DNA of 64,000 bases from Artocarpus heterophyllus (Eukaryota > Streptophyta > Magnoliopsida > Rosales > Moraceae), in contig CM046354.1 of assembly GCA_025403435.1 (NCBI GenBank), positions 20,214,424-20,278,423 of the forward strand. Reading direction: 5' to 3'. Under the pieces are notes generated by a model. That model was not told where the DNA came from, made no database searches, and was given only the letters and a program-made list of their open reading frames with translations. The position numbers were made by a program, and so were the translations under genes. This document shows positions 38,369 to 52,112 of the stretch, piece after piece (position 1 is the stretch's first letter; every line of letters starts with the position of its first letter).

Positions 38369-40290
38369 GTCACAGCTCAATTATGATATTGTCTTATTAT
38401 TTATCGGGCTCGAGTATTCGTATCAGTTGCATGCGATCAATGGGATGTTAGGGTTTGTAAGGTCCCAACAAAACCGTGACCTAATTTAATTTATCTTTTG
38501 TTTTTAAATCTTAAGCCTCCCTATAGGTCGAGGGGTTAGTACGACTTTTTTAGTTAGTTCATCCTTAGAAGTTTCACTAGTCAGTTTAGTGAGCATGTAA
38601 TATGACAGTGCATAGCATACTATGACCAGAATTTAAATATGCTTACTACTTTTAAAAAACATTTATTTTAAACTATTAGTACTCTATGCGAGATTTCTAC
38701 TTACCTGTTTTCTCATGATAGGTTTCTTTATTTGCTTAAAATTCCTCATTTTCTATAGTGAATGCTTCTTTATGAATCACCCATTAAGAGTGTGTAAGAA
38801 TAACCTATTTTATGTTATTTTTAATTTTAGCATAATCGTAAGAATTCGATCACTTTAATAGACCGTGATTCTTCTTATTAAAAAATCATAAAAGTCACTA
38901 TTTTTATTATAAGAAATATTTATTTTATTAAATCCTCATAATATTTAATTTGTCCTTAATTGCCATTAGTTCATATCAAAGTTGATAATTAATTAATTAA
39001 ATTAATCAATTATCTATTGTCACTAAATCTATGTGACATCAATCTACTAAATTAGACATTTCCTAAATTCATTATTCTTGAATTAAGTTCTAATTAACCA
39101 TATTCTTAATTCATTTAATGGGCTTGTAATTGGTTCTAAACCCATTAAGCCCAAAAACGAACCTATGACGTCCTATACACCCTATTGTTGAAACTACGAT
39201 CCGAGCGGCCTTCTAGACAAAAATGGCTAGGATCCGTGCCTAGCATCGTGGTACTAGGACTCTAGCACATCAGGTTTTTATGATAGTTGTTTTAGTGTCA
39301 AATTGAAAACTATTAAAGTTTATCATTAGAAAATTTCGTCCATGTAACTTAAAGATTCGAATAAAAATTGCTCTATAAAATAATACCTAAATCAATAACC
39401 CACTAAATCTTGCACTTGTATTATCTATCTAGGGTGTTGTAATTTATTGATTGATTAAAAAATATGATTCTATAGTTACACGATCTTTGTTTATAAAAAC
39501 TAGTACCTGAAGGTACTTTTTGGTTACTTTTAGAAATTATCGTGAAATCATATGTTAAAAATAATTTTTCTTTTTAAGATTTTTCTCCATAAAAATTACT
39601 TGTTTTAAAATATGTGATTTATTGATTTTTGTGCTCATTTAAAAGTTTGGATCATCGTCTTTGGCATATTTATTTTCTAGTTAAATTTTGTAAACTTATC
39701 GATTAAAAAGTTTAGACTTTTTTTCTATAAATCTCAATTAAAGTTTATTTTAGAGGCAAACTTTACAAAACTTTCTTACAAAGGTTCTACATTACATCCA
39801 AAACTAAAACATTTGTGTCCGTCAAAAATTGCAATTCGGTTTCAAAATGACCTAAAACTTAAAAAATATTTTCAGCCCAAAAATATGATTTTTTGACAGT
39901 TTTGGAAAACTATCTAAAACTATATCTTAAAGGCAGATTTTGGAATAACCAAGGAAATTCATCAATAAAATCTAATATTTAATTAGATTTAATTAATAAA
40001 TTTACCCTTAAAAATTGTATTTTTTGTAAAAATTGTGCTAATATATAAATAAGCGGTATTAATCAAAAATTCTATTATGAATGTGATGCAATGTTGGATA
40101 TTGTTAAGACGGATTTTATGAGTTTAAATACTCAAGAATTTGTAAATAATATCCATAAAATGAATATTATATCACAATTAATTGTAAAATTGTGATATAA
40201 GTAGATGAGTAATTAAGGTATAAATAAGATATAGAGTTCACCAAAACCCTAAATCAGTGTAAAAAAGGGGCCCAAAGCAAGATAAGTATA
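38369..40290. other. AT-rich, repeat-derived intergenic DNA
   Basis: No open frame worth noting. The first six bases, GTCACA, could be the end of the gypsy LTR that starts at 13019. Phrases such as GGCTAGGATCCGTGCCTAGC (near 39227) look retrotransposon-derived, but no boundaries are visible. Confidence 0.35.
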
Positions 40291-42948
40291 CTGCTATGTG
40301 ACAACACATATATAGAAAATGTTATGTTTGGCCTTCAAAAATAAACCAAAGACAAGTAAAATATTTTATACAGTCTAATAATATGTTTTGTACCGATTTT
40401 ACTACGACAGTATAAGAAAAATACTATGTAGTAAAAAATTACATAGTATAAATTTTAGGGCCCACCAAGAGGACGCCAAATTGGATTTTATTGGGCTACC
40501 AGACCATGAAAGGTGGCCCAATGCCATTAAGCCACATGGGTAAATCAAAGGATTACTTAGTGAGTCACCTTAAGGGATAAGCATGAATTAAATGTGTATT
40601 TAGCCAAAAAAAATTTCACTTCTTCTTCCTCTAACCCCACGACAGCCATTGATGAGCTTTCCTAAAAAATTTTCAACTTCATATCTTTGCAAAATTAGGC
40701 CTAATTAAGTTCAAGAAGCAAATTTCAAGGAATTTCATCAAGTTTTTAAGGTAAAAACCTAAACTTTTTTCAAGGTTTCTTGGGTGAAGGAAGGAAAGTT
40801 AATTCAAAGTATTTTTGGATGAATAAATGTCTAGGAAAGAGTTTCAAATGAGCCCTTGGAAGGCTAGAAGCACATAGTGTTATTTGGGTAAGTTTTGATT
40901 CTTTAAATTTAAAGTTTAGTTATTTTTGTTATTTCAAAAAGCATGGGGGTTCTTAAGCAAATTTTTGGTTAAGTTTCATAGATATATGATTTATGGTATG
41001 TTGATGTTGTGAAAATTTAGGGTTTATTGTGCAAAATGGTATTTTATGCAAAATGCGATATTTTTATAATTTTAATGCTAGTTCTGCAAAAATGAAGATT
41101 TGGCATGAAATTAGTTTGGACAAGGGTTGGAATTGCCTTCACAAGGGTAGATATACTGTTTAAAAATGGATTTTTAAAAAAATGACCCAAGAACTAAATT
41201 GCAAGAAAAAGTTTTCCCTCGGTAGATTTGAAAAATGTCCAAAACACCCCTGTATAGTGAGAATTTTGAAAAAGTTAAAACACAAAAGTTGTAAATCTCG
41301 ACAAAATTGTTGGGCATAATAGATAGTTCGTCGAAAATCTCAACCGTTTGTGAGATTTTAATTTTACAAGAATTTGTTAAAATTTAGAAAAATTTTAAAA
41401 GGGCAAAAGTGTCATTTTTCCAAAGGATTTTGAATATGGTACTTTGAGCAAAAATGTTCCTCATGAAAAATAGAAAATTTTGGTTTAAAGAGACTAATTT
41501 CAATTCTGAGGGTAAAATTGTCAAAATTTTCAGTTGAGGGATAAAATTGTAAAGTTTTACTAAAATGAGTATAGATGTAAAATAAGGAGATCCGACCCAC
41601 TAGGGTATTATTTTAAAATTGATACACAACTATTTCTGTTTAAATAGCAAAGTTGAGCTCGGTAAGTTAGTAGACCCATTGAGGGCAAAATCATTATTTT
41701 TGCCCAAGTAACCCAAATCGCTCTGAAATGTTTCCAAAAGGAAAAAAAATGAAAGATTAGAAAGATTCTTGCCTTTCGTTAGAGATGACAGGGTAGAATA
41801 AGATAGGAGTAAGGAAACTGGGATTATCGAAGTGATGTATAGTTATACAACTCGATTTAATAACTAATGAACGTTTTGTTTTGAGACATATAGGAAATAG
41901 TGAAATGTGGCTAATAGCTTTGTAATTGGCCAACAGGATCCTAGAAGTATAGGAAAGAGGGAACGGAGGTTGACTTGCCCAGCATTCGAGTCAAGTAAGT
42001 ACCCATCCCACTTACAGTATGAAATTGTAGGTATAGAGTGTGAAATATGTATATGTATACCTGTGTGTATATCAAGGTGTATACCTGTGTGTATGCTATA
42101 ATACGAATACCTATAAGTATATTAATGTGTACCTATGAGTATACAATTAAGTACATGTGTGTATATTATGTCATGCACCTGTGTGTATATTAATGTGTAC
42201 CTATGTGTATATAAAGTATGTACCTATATGTACTATGCCATACAAGAGTATTTATGTTTCGTGTATAACATGTGATTATCACTTCATGCATGGTATGACA
42301 ACCATAATAATTTAACTAGTAAATATATCACTAGAATTAAGGAGAGTGTCGTACCAACTCCTGACTCAAGAGAAGTTTAAGGATATAGTATGGTCATGGT
42401 GTTATGTAGACCTATGTGCGAAATGGTACAAACACTTGGGCCCTAGCTAAAGATAAGATATGACAATGATAAAGAATGTTTATAAGAAAGCATAACTGGA
42501 TCATGCATTTTATTGAATATGCATGTAGGCTGTATTGGGACTTACTAGGCGTTAGCTCACTAAGTATTTTATGATATAGGTATTCCGACAAGAAGGTCAG
42601 AATACTTTCATAGTTGAGCTGGCAGAAGGATAAGTAATGTATAGAATGGGTATAGATACCGCCATAGTTTTGTTTTCGCTGTAATATATTTTATTTTATT
42701 TTGAAACGTAATGTTTAGCAAACAATATTGTAAAAGAGAGGTTGTTTATGTAAATACATGTATTTGTCTATATTTATAATGTTGCTAAAACCAGTATTGT
42801 AAAAACAAGTGTGTTAAGTAAATATATGCATATATTTGTGTTTCAAAAGATGTTAAAATCTATATGTGAAAAAAAAATTTCCTAAGTTTTCGCCTAAATA
42901 TAAGTAAGAAAAAAGTTTGTCACAACCTGAAAAAGGCGGGTTATGACA
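40290..42948 (+). mobile_element. Degenerate Ty3-gypsy-like LTR, right end visible
   Basis: It ends ...GGCGGGTTATGACA at 42948. Just before this lies TGTCACAACCTG, so the terminus can fold as an imperfect hairpin. The inner part near 42540 (CTTACTAGGCGTTAGCTCAC) resembles plant gypsy U5 regions and the solo LTR at 53734-57288. The left boundary is not resolved; a TGTGACAAC near 40296 is only a candidate. Confidence 0.4.
42050..42232. repeat. Degenerate TACCTGTGTGTATAT minisatellite
   Basis: Repeated ACCTGTGTGTAT and ACCTATGTGTAT units spaced about 20-35 bp apart, joined by AT-rich spacers, inside the gypsy-like LTR. Confidence 0.7.
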
Positions 42949-45080
42949 GATTTCAAGAAAAGTTTCTTCATGAAAGTTGTCTGTTTCATTGAAATCTAAA
43001 ACTTTTATGTTCAGAGAAACATGAAATTCAAACCCAAAATGGTCCAAAAATGTCAAAACAATAACAACACTAAAACTATTTTTTGCAATTTTTCACAAAC
43101 TGTTTTTGGCAATTTTGGGATTGCTTTAGTGTAGTTTTTGAGACTGTTTTGGGCAGTTTGTAATAACTACTTGGAAAATCTATTTAGAGTCTAAACTGCA
43201 TTTCTGTTTAGTCACGAGTTTTTGCTCAAAACATCAAAAATTATAAGTTTTGTGTTTGAAAAAGTTTTAAAAACCGACTTTAAGGCCTCCATTTACGTGT
43301 TCAAAGTTTACAGAAAATATTTTTACAAACCAAAACTTACAAAAACACAAGTCTATCATGCAACGACTAACTTGTTACATCACATACATACATAAAATAA
43401 ATCAACCAATACATATATAATTATTACAAACTATTTTCTCACTCAATCATTAAATCACTCATAAAATTGTAAACTTTAACCTTAGTAAATTAAAGGAAAA
43501 ATTTTAGAATTCTTACCCTCGATGACAACTTCTTGGTGGTTGTCTAATGTTACTGACTCCTCATATCCCTCTTTCTTTTTAGCACTAAAACACAAACTTA
43601 ACCATATAAAAATCTAACCTTGTTTGGTCTCATTCCAAGGCTATCTAAGTAAAAATACTTTCTTTTCTTAACTAGGAAAAGGAGAAGAAAAGTGTAGGAA
43701 TTACCTTAATAAAAATACTCTAAATCCTCCTATTTTCCCTCTTTTTCTATCCTTATTAGATCCTCTCCTCTTCTTGCATGATTGATGATCTTGGTGGTGG
43801 AATTTTTTGGAGGGTTTTTGCTTGGACACATCCGGTTTTTCTTGGGCAATAAATAGGAGAAAAGTTTTCTTGGTGAACCTAAGCTTGATTTTGTCTTAAA
43901 TAGAGGTGATTTGGAGAAAATGGCGGAGGAACTTTTTTTTACTTGGGAATTCCCTTGAGGATGGTCGGTTTTGGGAGGAGATTTGAGAGAAAAAAAGAGA
44001 CAAAAGTGTGGTCTTTAGGTGGTCCAAGTATTTATAGACCAATGCTTAATCTAATTGCCCCACCTAACTAATGATTAATTAAGCTTCTAAGTGACTTAGA
44101 TGAATTAAAAATTGGCTTAAAAACTCTTAAGTGTGGCACCATTTTCTTATATGATAGGTGGGTTTTATGACTCAAAAAAGCAACAAGGACAATCATCATT
44201 ATGTGAAGCATGATTCAAGGGTTATTATTTGTACCTTGTTCTTTCTTACAAGTTTCCCACTAAACCGATAATTGCTTATATTGTCGGAGATGACTAACTT
44301 AACTAACATGAAATTTTAATATCTGATAGATCTCCTTCTATTTTTCAAATACAGTGACATACTAACCACAGTATGAACCAATATCGATATAAGTTTAATC
44401 ACGTATCGATTTTGACTTTGTTAAGTCTTGAAATTTACTCTAGGCTTAATAAAAATCCATATTTGACTTTTCAGTATCTAGATTCAATGATGACTTTGTT
44501 TTTAATCATGTGACTTTCCAAGTTCGTGTAGCATTTTCTATCGATATTGCTATTCGCGTAACTCCGATTTTAAATTAATTGGCAATTAAGGATCTAATAC
44601 GCGTTAGAGTGTTTCTTGATACTGCTAACTTCGAATTGCACTCAGAAATTTTTATAATTAAATTTCTCAAATTATTTATGGGCTAAAATTTCTTCCGCCT
44701 TAAGTGTAGTAGAATTTTATCAACCAAATTATTAATCACAAAAGTTATATTTAACTCAAACATTCACTATATAATTTTTTTGAAATATTCTTATGTTAAT
44801 TCTATAAATCCTTCAGTTGCAAATTCATGCATGATATTTCTAAAAAAATTCTTGATTTACATATGTAAATACATTTTTTAATCCTAAGATTTTCTTTATC
44901 ATTACATACGCCGTCGAAAAGCTCTCATTGGGCTGAGTTCGAAGATACGTGGATCCTTTGCCAACTTTGTTAGAATCTACTGCAATTGGTCAGTCAAAGT
45001 TCCGAAAACAACCATAACTTCTGATGGTCGTAATTTTTTAGTATGATATTCCATCGAGTTGATTTTCGTCTCTACGGTCT
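42949..45080 (-). mobile_element. Gypsy-LTR-like debris in opposite orientation
   Basis: On the minus strand a TATA box in the context GGTCTATAAATACTTGG (about 44022-44038) is followed by a CT-rich leader-like stretch, as in plant gypsy LTRs. The block abuts the plus-oriented LTR ending at 42948. Neither end is defined, so this is tentative. No coding sequence is seen. Confidence 0.3.
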
Positions 45081-46067
45081 CATATCAAAGAGAGGAATAA
45101 AAACTTGACCGGTTTCATCGCTCAACTCTTGTTGAAGCACCATCGTCGAAACTACAAAAATGGGCTACCGTCGCCATCTTCTGTTCACCACCTTCCCAGC
45201 TGCCCTTCTTGACACCTCTAGTCTTTAAACTTAGAACAACATGAGGAGTAGAGCCATCCTCTTAATTTCATCGATTTATGCCACCGTGGTGGAGAGCCAT
45301 GGAGGCCGTTGTCATCCATCATGGGAGGGTGCCAACGCTCGTCGTTTATGGTGCTGCCGTGGTGAATTGTTGGTACCAAAACGATTAGAAGTGAAAGGGT
45401 AACAAAACCCACCCATCAATTCCGCCGATCTATTGTCAAAGAATCAAATTTCGATTCATCGGATTTTTCCAAGAATCTCGAGCTTGATCCGTGAAATTAA
45501 AATAAAAATTTGTTGCGTCAAAAAAAGAGTTATATCTAAACGAATTGATTTTTTAATCGTACGATTTGAATTACAGAGCTTGTATATGACTTGTAATAAG
45601 TGATCTATTAATGAAGCAAGATCACGTGTTGCACCGTATAGATTGCCTAAACTCATGAACTGTACACTACTTAGTAATCATCCTCTACCAGTGGCAAATA
45701 AAACCATTCTTCATCTAGATCTATCGAGAAATAAAATGAGAGTTCTCTATGTTAATTTCAAAAGGATAAGGTCAAGTTGGAAGTTAGGTGGCAAGAATGT
45801 CTCAAAATTACGCGAGACAAATGCGGGATAGGTTGGTAATTTCAGTTATAACAGAAGGTTCGACCCCGATGAGCCGATCCAAATAAAAAACTATGGAAGT
45901 AGAAACTACATAAAAAATAGCAAAGTGGGACCGAGTGCCACTCTTTCCCAACACTCTCGTAACAGAGCATCCAAATCCCCCTGTCCGATTCCCAACGCAC
46001 ATCGTTTCCAACAATCCAAAACAATTTCTTCCCGTTTTCTCTGTCCTCTCTCACATAACACCTCATT
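45081..46067. other. Intergenic DNA and upstream region of the SDP6-type gene
   Basis: The first 700 bp hold no recognisable gene. The 150-200 bp before 46068 should hold the promoter and leader of the glycerol-3-phosphate dehydrogenase gene. GC content rises sharply at the start codon. No clear TATA box is seen. Confidence 0.4.
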
Positions 46068-46901
46068 ATGGCCACCGCCATTCGGCTGCGCCGGCTCGGC
46101 GCCGCCGCCGCGATCGCTGCGGCTTCCGGTGGCGCGCTCCTCCTCAACCAGCCGTCGTTCTCCGCCAGCGACCGCGGCGACGTCCCGGCAATTTCCGCCG
46201 TCCGGCGGAAGATCACCGATCCGAACGCCGTTGTTCCGCCGAGGTCGGTCCAGGAGTCGGCTCTGATCGGCGCCAGCTCCGCCAACCCCCTCGACATTCT
46301 AGTAATCGGTGGCGGCGCCACCGGAAGCGGAGTCGCCCTTGACGCGGTAACCAGAGGACTCCGTGTCGGCCTCGTCGAGCGGGAGGATTTCTCCTCTGGA
46401 ACGTCGTCCCGCTCTACGAAGCTAATCCATGGAGGTATGTTTGTCTCTATTGCGAAACCTGCGTCTTGTATGGTTTCTCTTGATCGTTTTTAATGGAATT
46501 GGGTGGATTTTTGTTTGTTAATTCGCTACCTGGTTCAAAAGAATATATATATTTCATCTGTTCGTTTGGAGTTTGTAGAATTATATAGAAATTTAGACGA
46601 AGCTTAAAATAATCACTGGTTAGAAAACAGAAGTAATTCAACTATGGTGGCTATAGCTGCTTGCATTTATACCTATGGTGTCATCTATTCGTTTTTCTTT
46701 TTCTTTCTGCAAACAAAAAGGTAAAACTTTTGTGAACTAAAACAAAGAAACTTATACGAAGTGAAAAAAATAGCCGAAATTTTTTGATGAACAGCTTAAA
46801 AAGATTTCTACCTTATAATTTCCTGTTGAAAACTAAGCTTAAAAAATGAAATTTCACCGAACTAGTTTGTGGATAACCTTTTTTCTAATTGGTCATTTAG
46901 G

Positions 46902-46941
<40 letters not shown>

Positions 46942-49900
46942 TTTAATTTTGGTGTCTTATAGACTAGAAGATAACATAACTTTGTACAGGAGTTCGGTAC
47001 TTGGAGAAAGCTGTGTTTAATTTAGACTATGGGCAGCTGAAACTGGTTTTTCATGCTCTGGAGGAGCGTAAACAGGTTATTGATAATGCACCACATCTCT
47101 GCCATGCTTTGCCTTGCATGACACCATGTTTTGACTGGTTTGAGGTGGTGTACTACTGGATGGGCTTGAAACTGTACGATTTAGTTGCTGGGGCACGATT
47201 GTTACATTTGTCTAGATATTATTCTGCACAAGAGTCTGTTGAACTCTTCCCCACTCTTGCAAGAAAGGGCAAGGATAGAAGCCTGAAGGGCACAGTGGTG
47301 TATTATGATGGACAAATGAATGATTCTCGGCTTAATGTTGGTTTGGCTTGTACGGCTGCATTAGCTGGTACAGCGGTGCTTAACCATGCAGAAGTAGTGT
47401 CATTTTTGAAGGACGAGGCTAGCAATCGGATAATTGGTACAAGAATCAGAGACAATCTAACAGGTACCACTCTGTTTCAATAAATTTTGTTTACGTGGTT
47501 AATGACATGGACGATGTGCTGTTTCTTTTAGCAATTCTTTCTAATCTATAATTAAGAATTTCAGTCTGTTCTTGCAGAGAAAAATGATAGATTGTTGTTG
47601 AAAAATGAAATAAGAATAACTATTTGCTATTTTCCTGATTGTGCTTGTTAAAGATCATAGTTTGGTGTAGCATGTTTCATACATCATGTTTCCGTTAATA
47701 ATTTCAAGAGAACTAAATCCCAGGTTTCAGCAAGAGTAGCCTCTATTGTGCTTGTCACTGTTAGAAATGAAAACGGGAATGATGTTTTTGGGGTTTTGAA
47801 TGCATTTTTTCTAATGTTAAGATCGTGACTGCTTATGGTCTTCTTGTAAAAACTCCTTTATTTTGATTGCACCAGGTCAAGAATTTGATACATATGCAAA
47901 AGTAGTTGTTAATGCTGCTGGACCATTTTGTGATTCTGTAAGACAAATGGCTGATAAAGAGGCACGACCTATTATCTGTCCAAGCAGTGGCGTACATATT
48001 GTTCTCCCTGATTATTATTCACCTGAAGGAATGGGTTTAATTGTCCCAAAAACCAAGGATGGTCGTGTTGTTTTTATGCTGCCATGGTTGGGCCGCACTG
48101 TTGCTGGCACCACAGATTCCAATACTACTATTACCCTACTTCCTGAACCACACGAGGATGAGATTCAGTTTATACTTGATGCCATTTGCGACTACCTCAA
48201 TGTTAAGGTATGTGATACAAATTTCTTTGTCTTCCTTTGTGTTGCTTAGACGGCTTAGATAAATTTTTTAGGAGAGTCTTGTTAGTAGTAGACTTTTTGT
48301 CATGGAAATCTTTCAAGCTAGATTGAAATTCTCTAAAGAAAGATGAAAGTGTGGGAAGCATACACTTAAGTTATCTTTTTGTGTTGCCACTATTTTCTTA
48401 TTAAATTATGGAAGTTTCTTTGTTATGATTCCTTACATGATACAGACACTCTAAAAATTTGTGTTACAATGACAGCATATTGATCAATTAGACAAGAAGA
48501 AGTTACGATGTTAGAGGTGTTTGCTAGAAGAATCATAAACTGGTTGAGGATTTGTTATTTCCTTTGACAGCTTGAATTGAAGTATAACTCTTTCTAGATC
48601 TCTTACCAACTGAAAGAAAAGGGGAAGAAAAAGTATAATGTAACAATTAGATGGTTTAACAATTGAAAGAAAAAGGGAAAGAAAAAACGGGTAATGTCAA
48701 AATGTTTATTCTTATTTGACATTTTAGACTTTTAGTTCACAAGCTTTGGAAAAGCATATAGTAGTGATGACACAGGCTTTGTTTTCCTTTGTCCTTTCCT
48801 TTCCTCGTCCAATCTACTTGTGGGACTAAAGTATTGACAGAAAATTTAGGTACGGCGTGCTGATGTTCTTTCTGCTTGGAGTGGTATTCGCCCATTGGCA
48901 ATGGATCCATCAGCGAAAAACACTGAGAGCATCTCCAGGGATCATGTTGTATGTGAAGATTACCCTGGTTTGGTTACAATCACTGGCGGAAAGTGGACAA
49001 CTTACCGCAGGTAACATACCATTGGTTGAGCTGAAATTGTATCGTTGAAATGTTGTTTTAGGATTTTCATTTATGAGCAACAGTGACAAGGGATTCCCTC
49101 TTTCAGGTCTTCTCAATGTTGGGTTTACTTGATGTTTAAAGTTAAAGTATGTTGTCTATTCAGGCGGGGTTTTATAGTAACCTGATTTTTTTATTGAGCT
49201 TCATTCTCAAGTACTATAAAAAATAATCACAGGACAGTTTTATGCATCAGGATCGTGTGATTGGTAATTCTATTAACACATACTGTTATCCTCAATACTC
49301 TTTCTTCCTGTTTGTTATGTTCGTACAATTATTTGAGCTTTTTGTTTTTGCCTGTATTATGCAGCTATTTGCACTTATTGAAACCTTTTTTCTCAGCATG
49401 GCAGAAGATGCTGTTGATGCAGCAATAAAATCTGGAAAGTTGAGCCCCACAAATGAATGTTTGACTCAAAAGCTGCGTATTGTTGGGGGAGAGGGATGGG
49501 ACCCTGCATCTTTTACAGTTCTGGCTCAGCAATATATACGCATGAAGAAGAGTCATCGTGGTAAAATTGTTCCTGGGGTTATGGACACGGCTACAGCAAA
49601 GCATTTGTCTCATGCATACGGTACTATGGCTGAACGAGTTGCTATTATAGCTCAGGTTGGTTTTTCTTCCTCTATTACAGTGGTTTATCTATTTTTTTTC
49701 TATATAGTATTTGCGTCAACTTTTTTTAATTTTTTTTTATTTGCGTCGAGACAAGATCATTATAACCATTTTTCTTCCTAAAGTTCATACTCTTGGATCT
49801 TGTGCTTTCCATATCTAACTTTTATGAATTAATTTTAATTTTAAAATGTTCAAATATTACTGTGAAAACTTTTCCCAAACAGTTCATCCATCAACCAGCT

Positions 49901-50792
49901 AAAATTGTTGTTAACCTCGTTGATGGTGAATATTTGAGCGTCAGATGGAGTGGGACCAGGATCTGCCTCCGAGCCATATTTTTTGGACACTATATAATTT
50001 ATCAGTTCCCCTATAAGCCCAATTCCGATCCTTGTGCACGAGGCACTAGTGTAATTTGGGGACTTTAACTTTTAATAAACCACCCAGGAAATAGGAGATT
50101 ATTCGGTCATTTTGTGGACACAATATAATTTATCAGTTCCCCTATGAACCCAATACCCATCCTTGTGCACAAGGCAGTAGTGTAATGAGGAGACTTTAAA
50201 TTTTAATAAACCACCAAGGAAATTGGAGATTATTCAGTCATTTTGTGGACACGATATAATTTATCAGTTGAAAACTTGCTGTTTGATGAAATTGCATTGG
50301 TCCACGAAAGTTAAAAGATTGGTTGAGTTCTATAACTTGAAATTCTTAGTTAGTAGAGGTGATACTAATAGTTAATAAAAATACTATTAGATTATTTGGC
50401 AAGATCAAATTGGCCCCATGTTTGCAAGGTTTCTTTGCTTATACGTGTCTGTCTTTAGCTGTTCAATATTAATGTCTAATTTTTTCCACCTTCAGAATGA
50501 AAATATGGGGAAGCGACTTGCCCATGGTTACCCCTTTCTAGAGGCTGAGGTCGCCTACTGTGCTCGAAATGAGTACTGTGAATCTGCTATTGATTTTATT
50601 GCTAGAAGATCTCGCCTCGCTTTTCTCGACACTGATGCAGCATCCCGAGCGTTGCCACGCGTAATCGAAATATTGGCAACCGAACACAAATGGGATAGGT
50701 TGAGGAAGAAGCAAGAAGCAGAGAAGGCTAAACAATTTTTGCAAACTTTCAAGTCCTCGAAAAATGCTCAGTTCTATGATGGGAAACACTAG
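46068..50792 (+). CDS. SDP6: Mitochondrial FAD-dependent glycerol-3-phosphate dehydrogenase
   Basis: The enzyme oxidises glycerol-3-phosphate to dihydroxyacetone phosphate on the inner mitochondrial membrane and passes electrons to ubiquinone. In Arabidopsis the SDP6 gene is needed for glycerol use from storage oil after germination. Exons: 46068-46434, 46990-47463, 47876-48207, 48850-49010, 49397-49655, 50496-50792, all with GT-AG introns and matching phases. The product is 629 aa, the usual length. An Arg/Ala-rich N-terminus (about 30 residues) fits a mitochondrial presequence. The FAD-binding motif GGGATGSG is at residues 81-88, followed by the conserved [15 protein letters not shown]. Further family stretches are [32 protein letters not shown] and [14 protein letters not shown]. 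No lesion is seen. Confidence 0.96.
46905..46932. repeat. (CA)n microsatellite in SDP6-type intron 1
   Basis: Fourteen CA units followed directly by a short (TA)n run, in the first intron, about 60 bp before exon 2. Confidence 0.95.
49985..50270. repeat. 131-bp tandem repeat in SDP6-type intron 5
   Basis: Units starting GGACAC(T/A)(A/G)TATAATTTATCAG occur at 49985, 50116 and 50247, giving two full copies and a partial third at an exact 131-bp spacing, with moderate divergence. Confidence 0.9.
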
Positions 50793-51525
50793 TAGCAGCC
50801 GATTGTTTTTGTGGTCTGATACACAGTCCACTCTTCTCTCAATGTCTAGAACTGGAATCCATTTCTATCAATTACTTCAGAATAGTTCTAAAAGGAGCTT
50901 AATTTTTCACAGATACCTTGTTTGACAACAGTTTTCAGGGCTTTCTTAATTTGGTGCAAAGGACGTGAGGCCGTTCTTTTCCTCCCTTTATTTGAGGACA
51001 CAAGCTGATTTGTTTAATTTATAGGAAACATAAAATCTGCCATACATCACGCTGTTATAGTTTACGCACAAGATACAAAACTATTGTTCTCTATCTTGTG
51101 CCACAGCTCTACGAAAATAAATGGTAATTTTCGATGATCATTGCTTCCTTCCCAGATGGTTCTGTTGTGCAAATACGTCCGTCTTTCGATTGTTGAGACA
51201 GTTGCCATTTGCTTATAGATGCGTTTATCTTTCCTTTCATCGTAATTGGCTTCTTTGGAGCTTTTCTTTTAATTTTTCCTTTTTATTCTTTATATTTGAA
51301 AACTAATATTTGTTACCAACATGTTATTGAACAGAACTTGATTTTAATTATAAAACAGAAAGAAGCCATTCGAAAAGAGGAGCCAGTATGCCTGATACGT
51401 GCTTTGGGCAAAAAACACAAAACACATGTCGTTTGGTTTTAACAACATGAACTTTATAAAGACGGGGGTTCATGATTTGCGGTATAAGCGACGGCATCCC
51501 TTCGGGGACATCAGAGGGGGCAAGA
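50793..51525. other. 3' side of the SDP6-type gene and intergenic DNA
   Basis: AATAAA at 51116-51121 is a possible polyadenylation signal. No gene is seen after it. The stretch from about 51460 (ATAAGCGACGGCATCC) resembles the sequence after the hAT element (ATAAGCGACAC near 52121), suggesting that the element landed in an older repeat. Confidence 0.4.
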
Positions 51526-52112
51526 TAGGGGTGGCAAAACGGGTTGGTGGGTCAGGTTAGTGTCGGGTTGAAGTTAATTTTTACAAAATTTGGTCGACAC
51601 TAACCCGACCCATGACACGAACGGGTTGAGAATTTTCAACCCTAATACGACCCGTTTTGATACGGGTTGACACGAACACGACCGTGTCAACCCGTTTCTT
51701 ATGCACAGTGTCAAAAAATAATGACCCACGATCCGTTTTTGACCCGTAACCTGATTATGACCCGCAACCCGCTTCAAACCCGCCTACATTAATATATATA
51801 ATATTAAAAAAAATAAAATTAGAAGAGTTTCATACCACTTCAACAAGAAGATGAGTGATAAGAGAGGTAGGGTTTGATATTTTAAGAGCTTATATTATAT
51901 ATGAAATAATATTAATTTTTTTAAGTTAATTAATTAAATATGGGTCAGAAACGGGTCATTTGTGTCAAACGGGTTAACCCGAACACGACCCGTTTTTTGA
52001 CGGGTCAGTTTCGGGTCGACACTAAAATGACCCGTGGTCAAATTTTCCGACAATAACCCGCAAAAAAAAGTTTTGGATTCGTGTCGTGTCGCAACCCGTA
52101 TTACCAGCCCTA
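51526..52112. mobile_element. Non-autonomous hAT element (587 bp)
   Basis: Terminal inverted repeats are TAGGGGTGGCAAAACGGGT and, from the other end, TAGGGCTGGTAATACGGGT. Eight-base flanks GGGCAAGA and GGGCAGGA match at 7 of 8 positions, an hAT-type duplication. Many subterminal GACCCG/CGGGTC boxes are present. It has no transposase and would depend on an hAT transposase in trans. The ends differ from those of the autonomous element at 1-4134. Confidence 0.92.

Noticed and set aside
16268..38373. Target-site duplication for copia A
   Set aside because: The flanking pentamers GTTGG and GTCAC do not match; only a deletion model would reconcile them.
46068..46342. Alternative long frames overlapping exon 1 of the SDP6-type gene
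   Set aside because: They are shadows of GC-rich coding sequence; only one frame gives the FAD-binding motif and joins the following exons.
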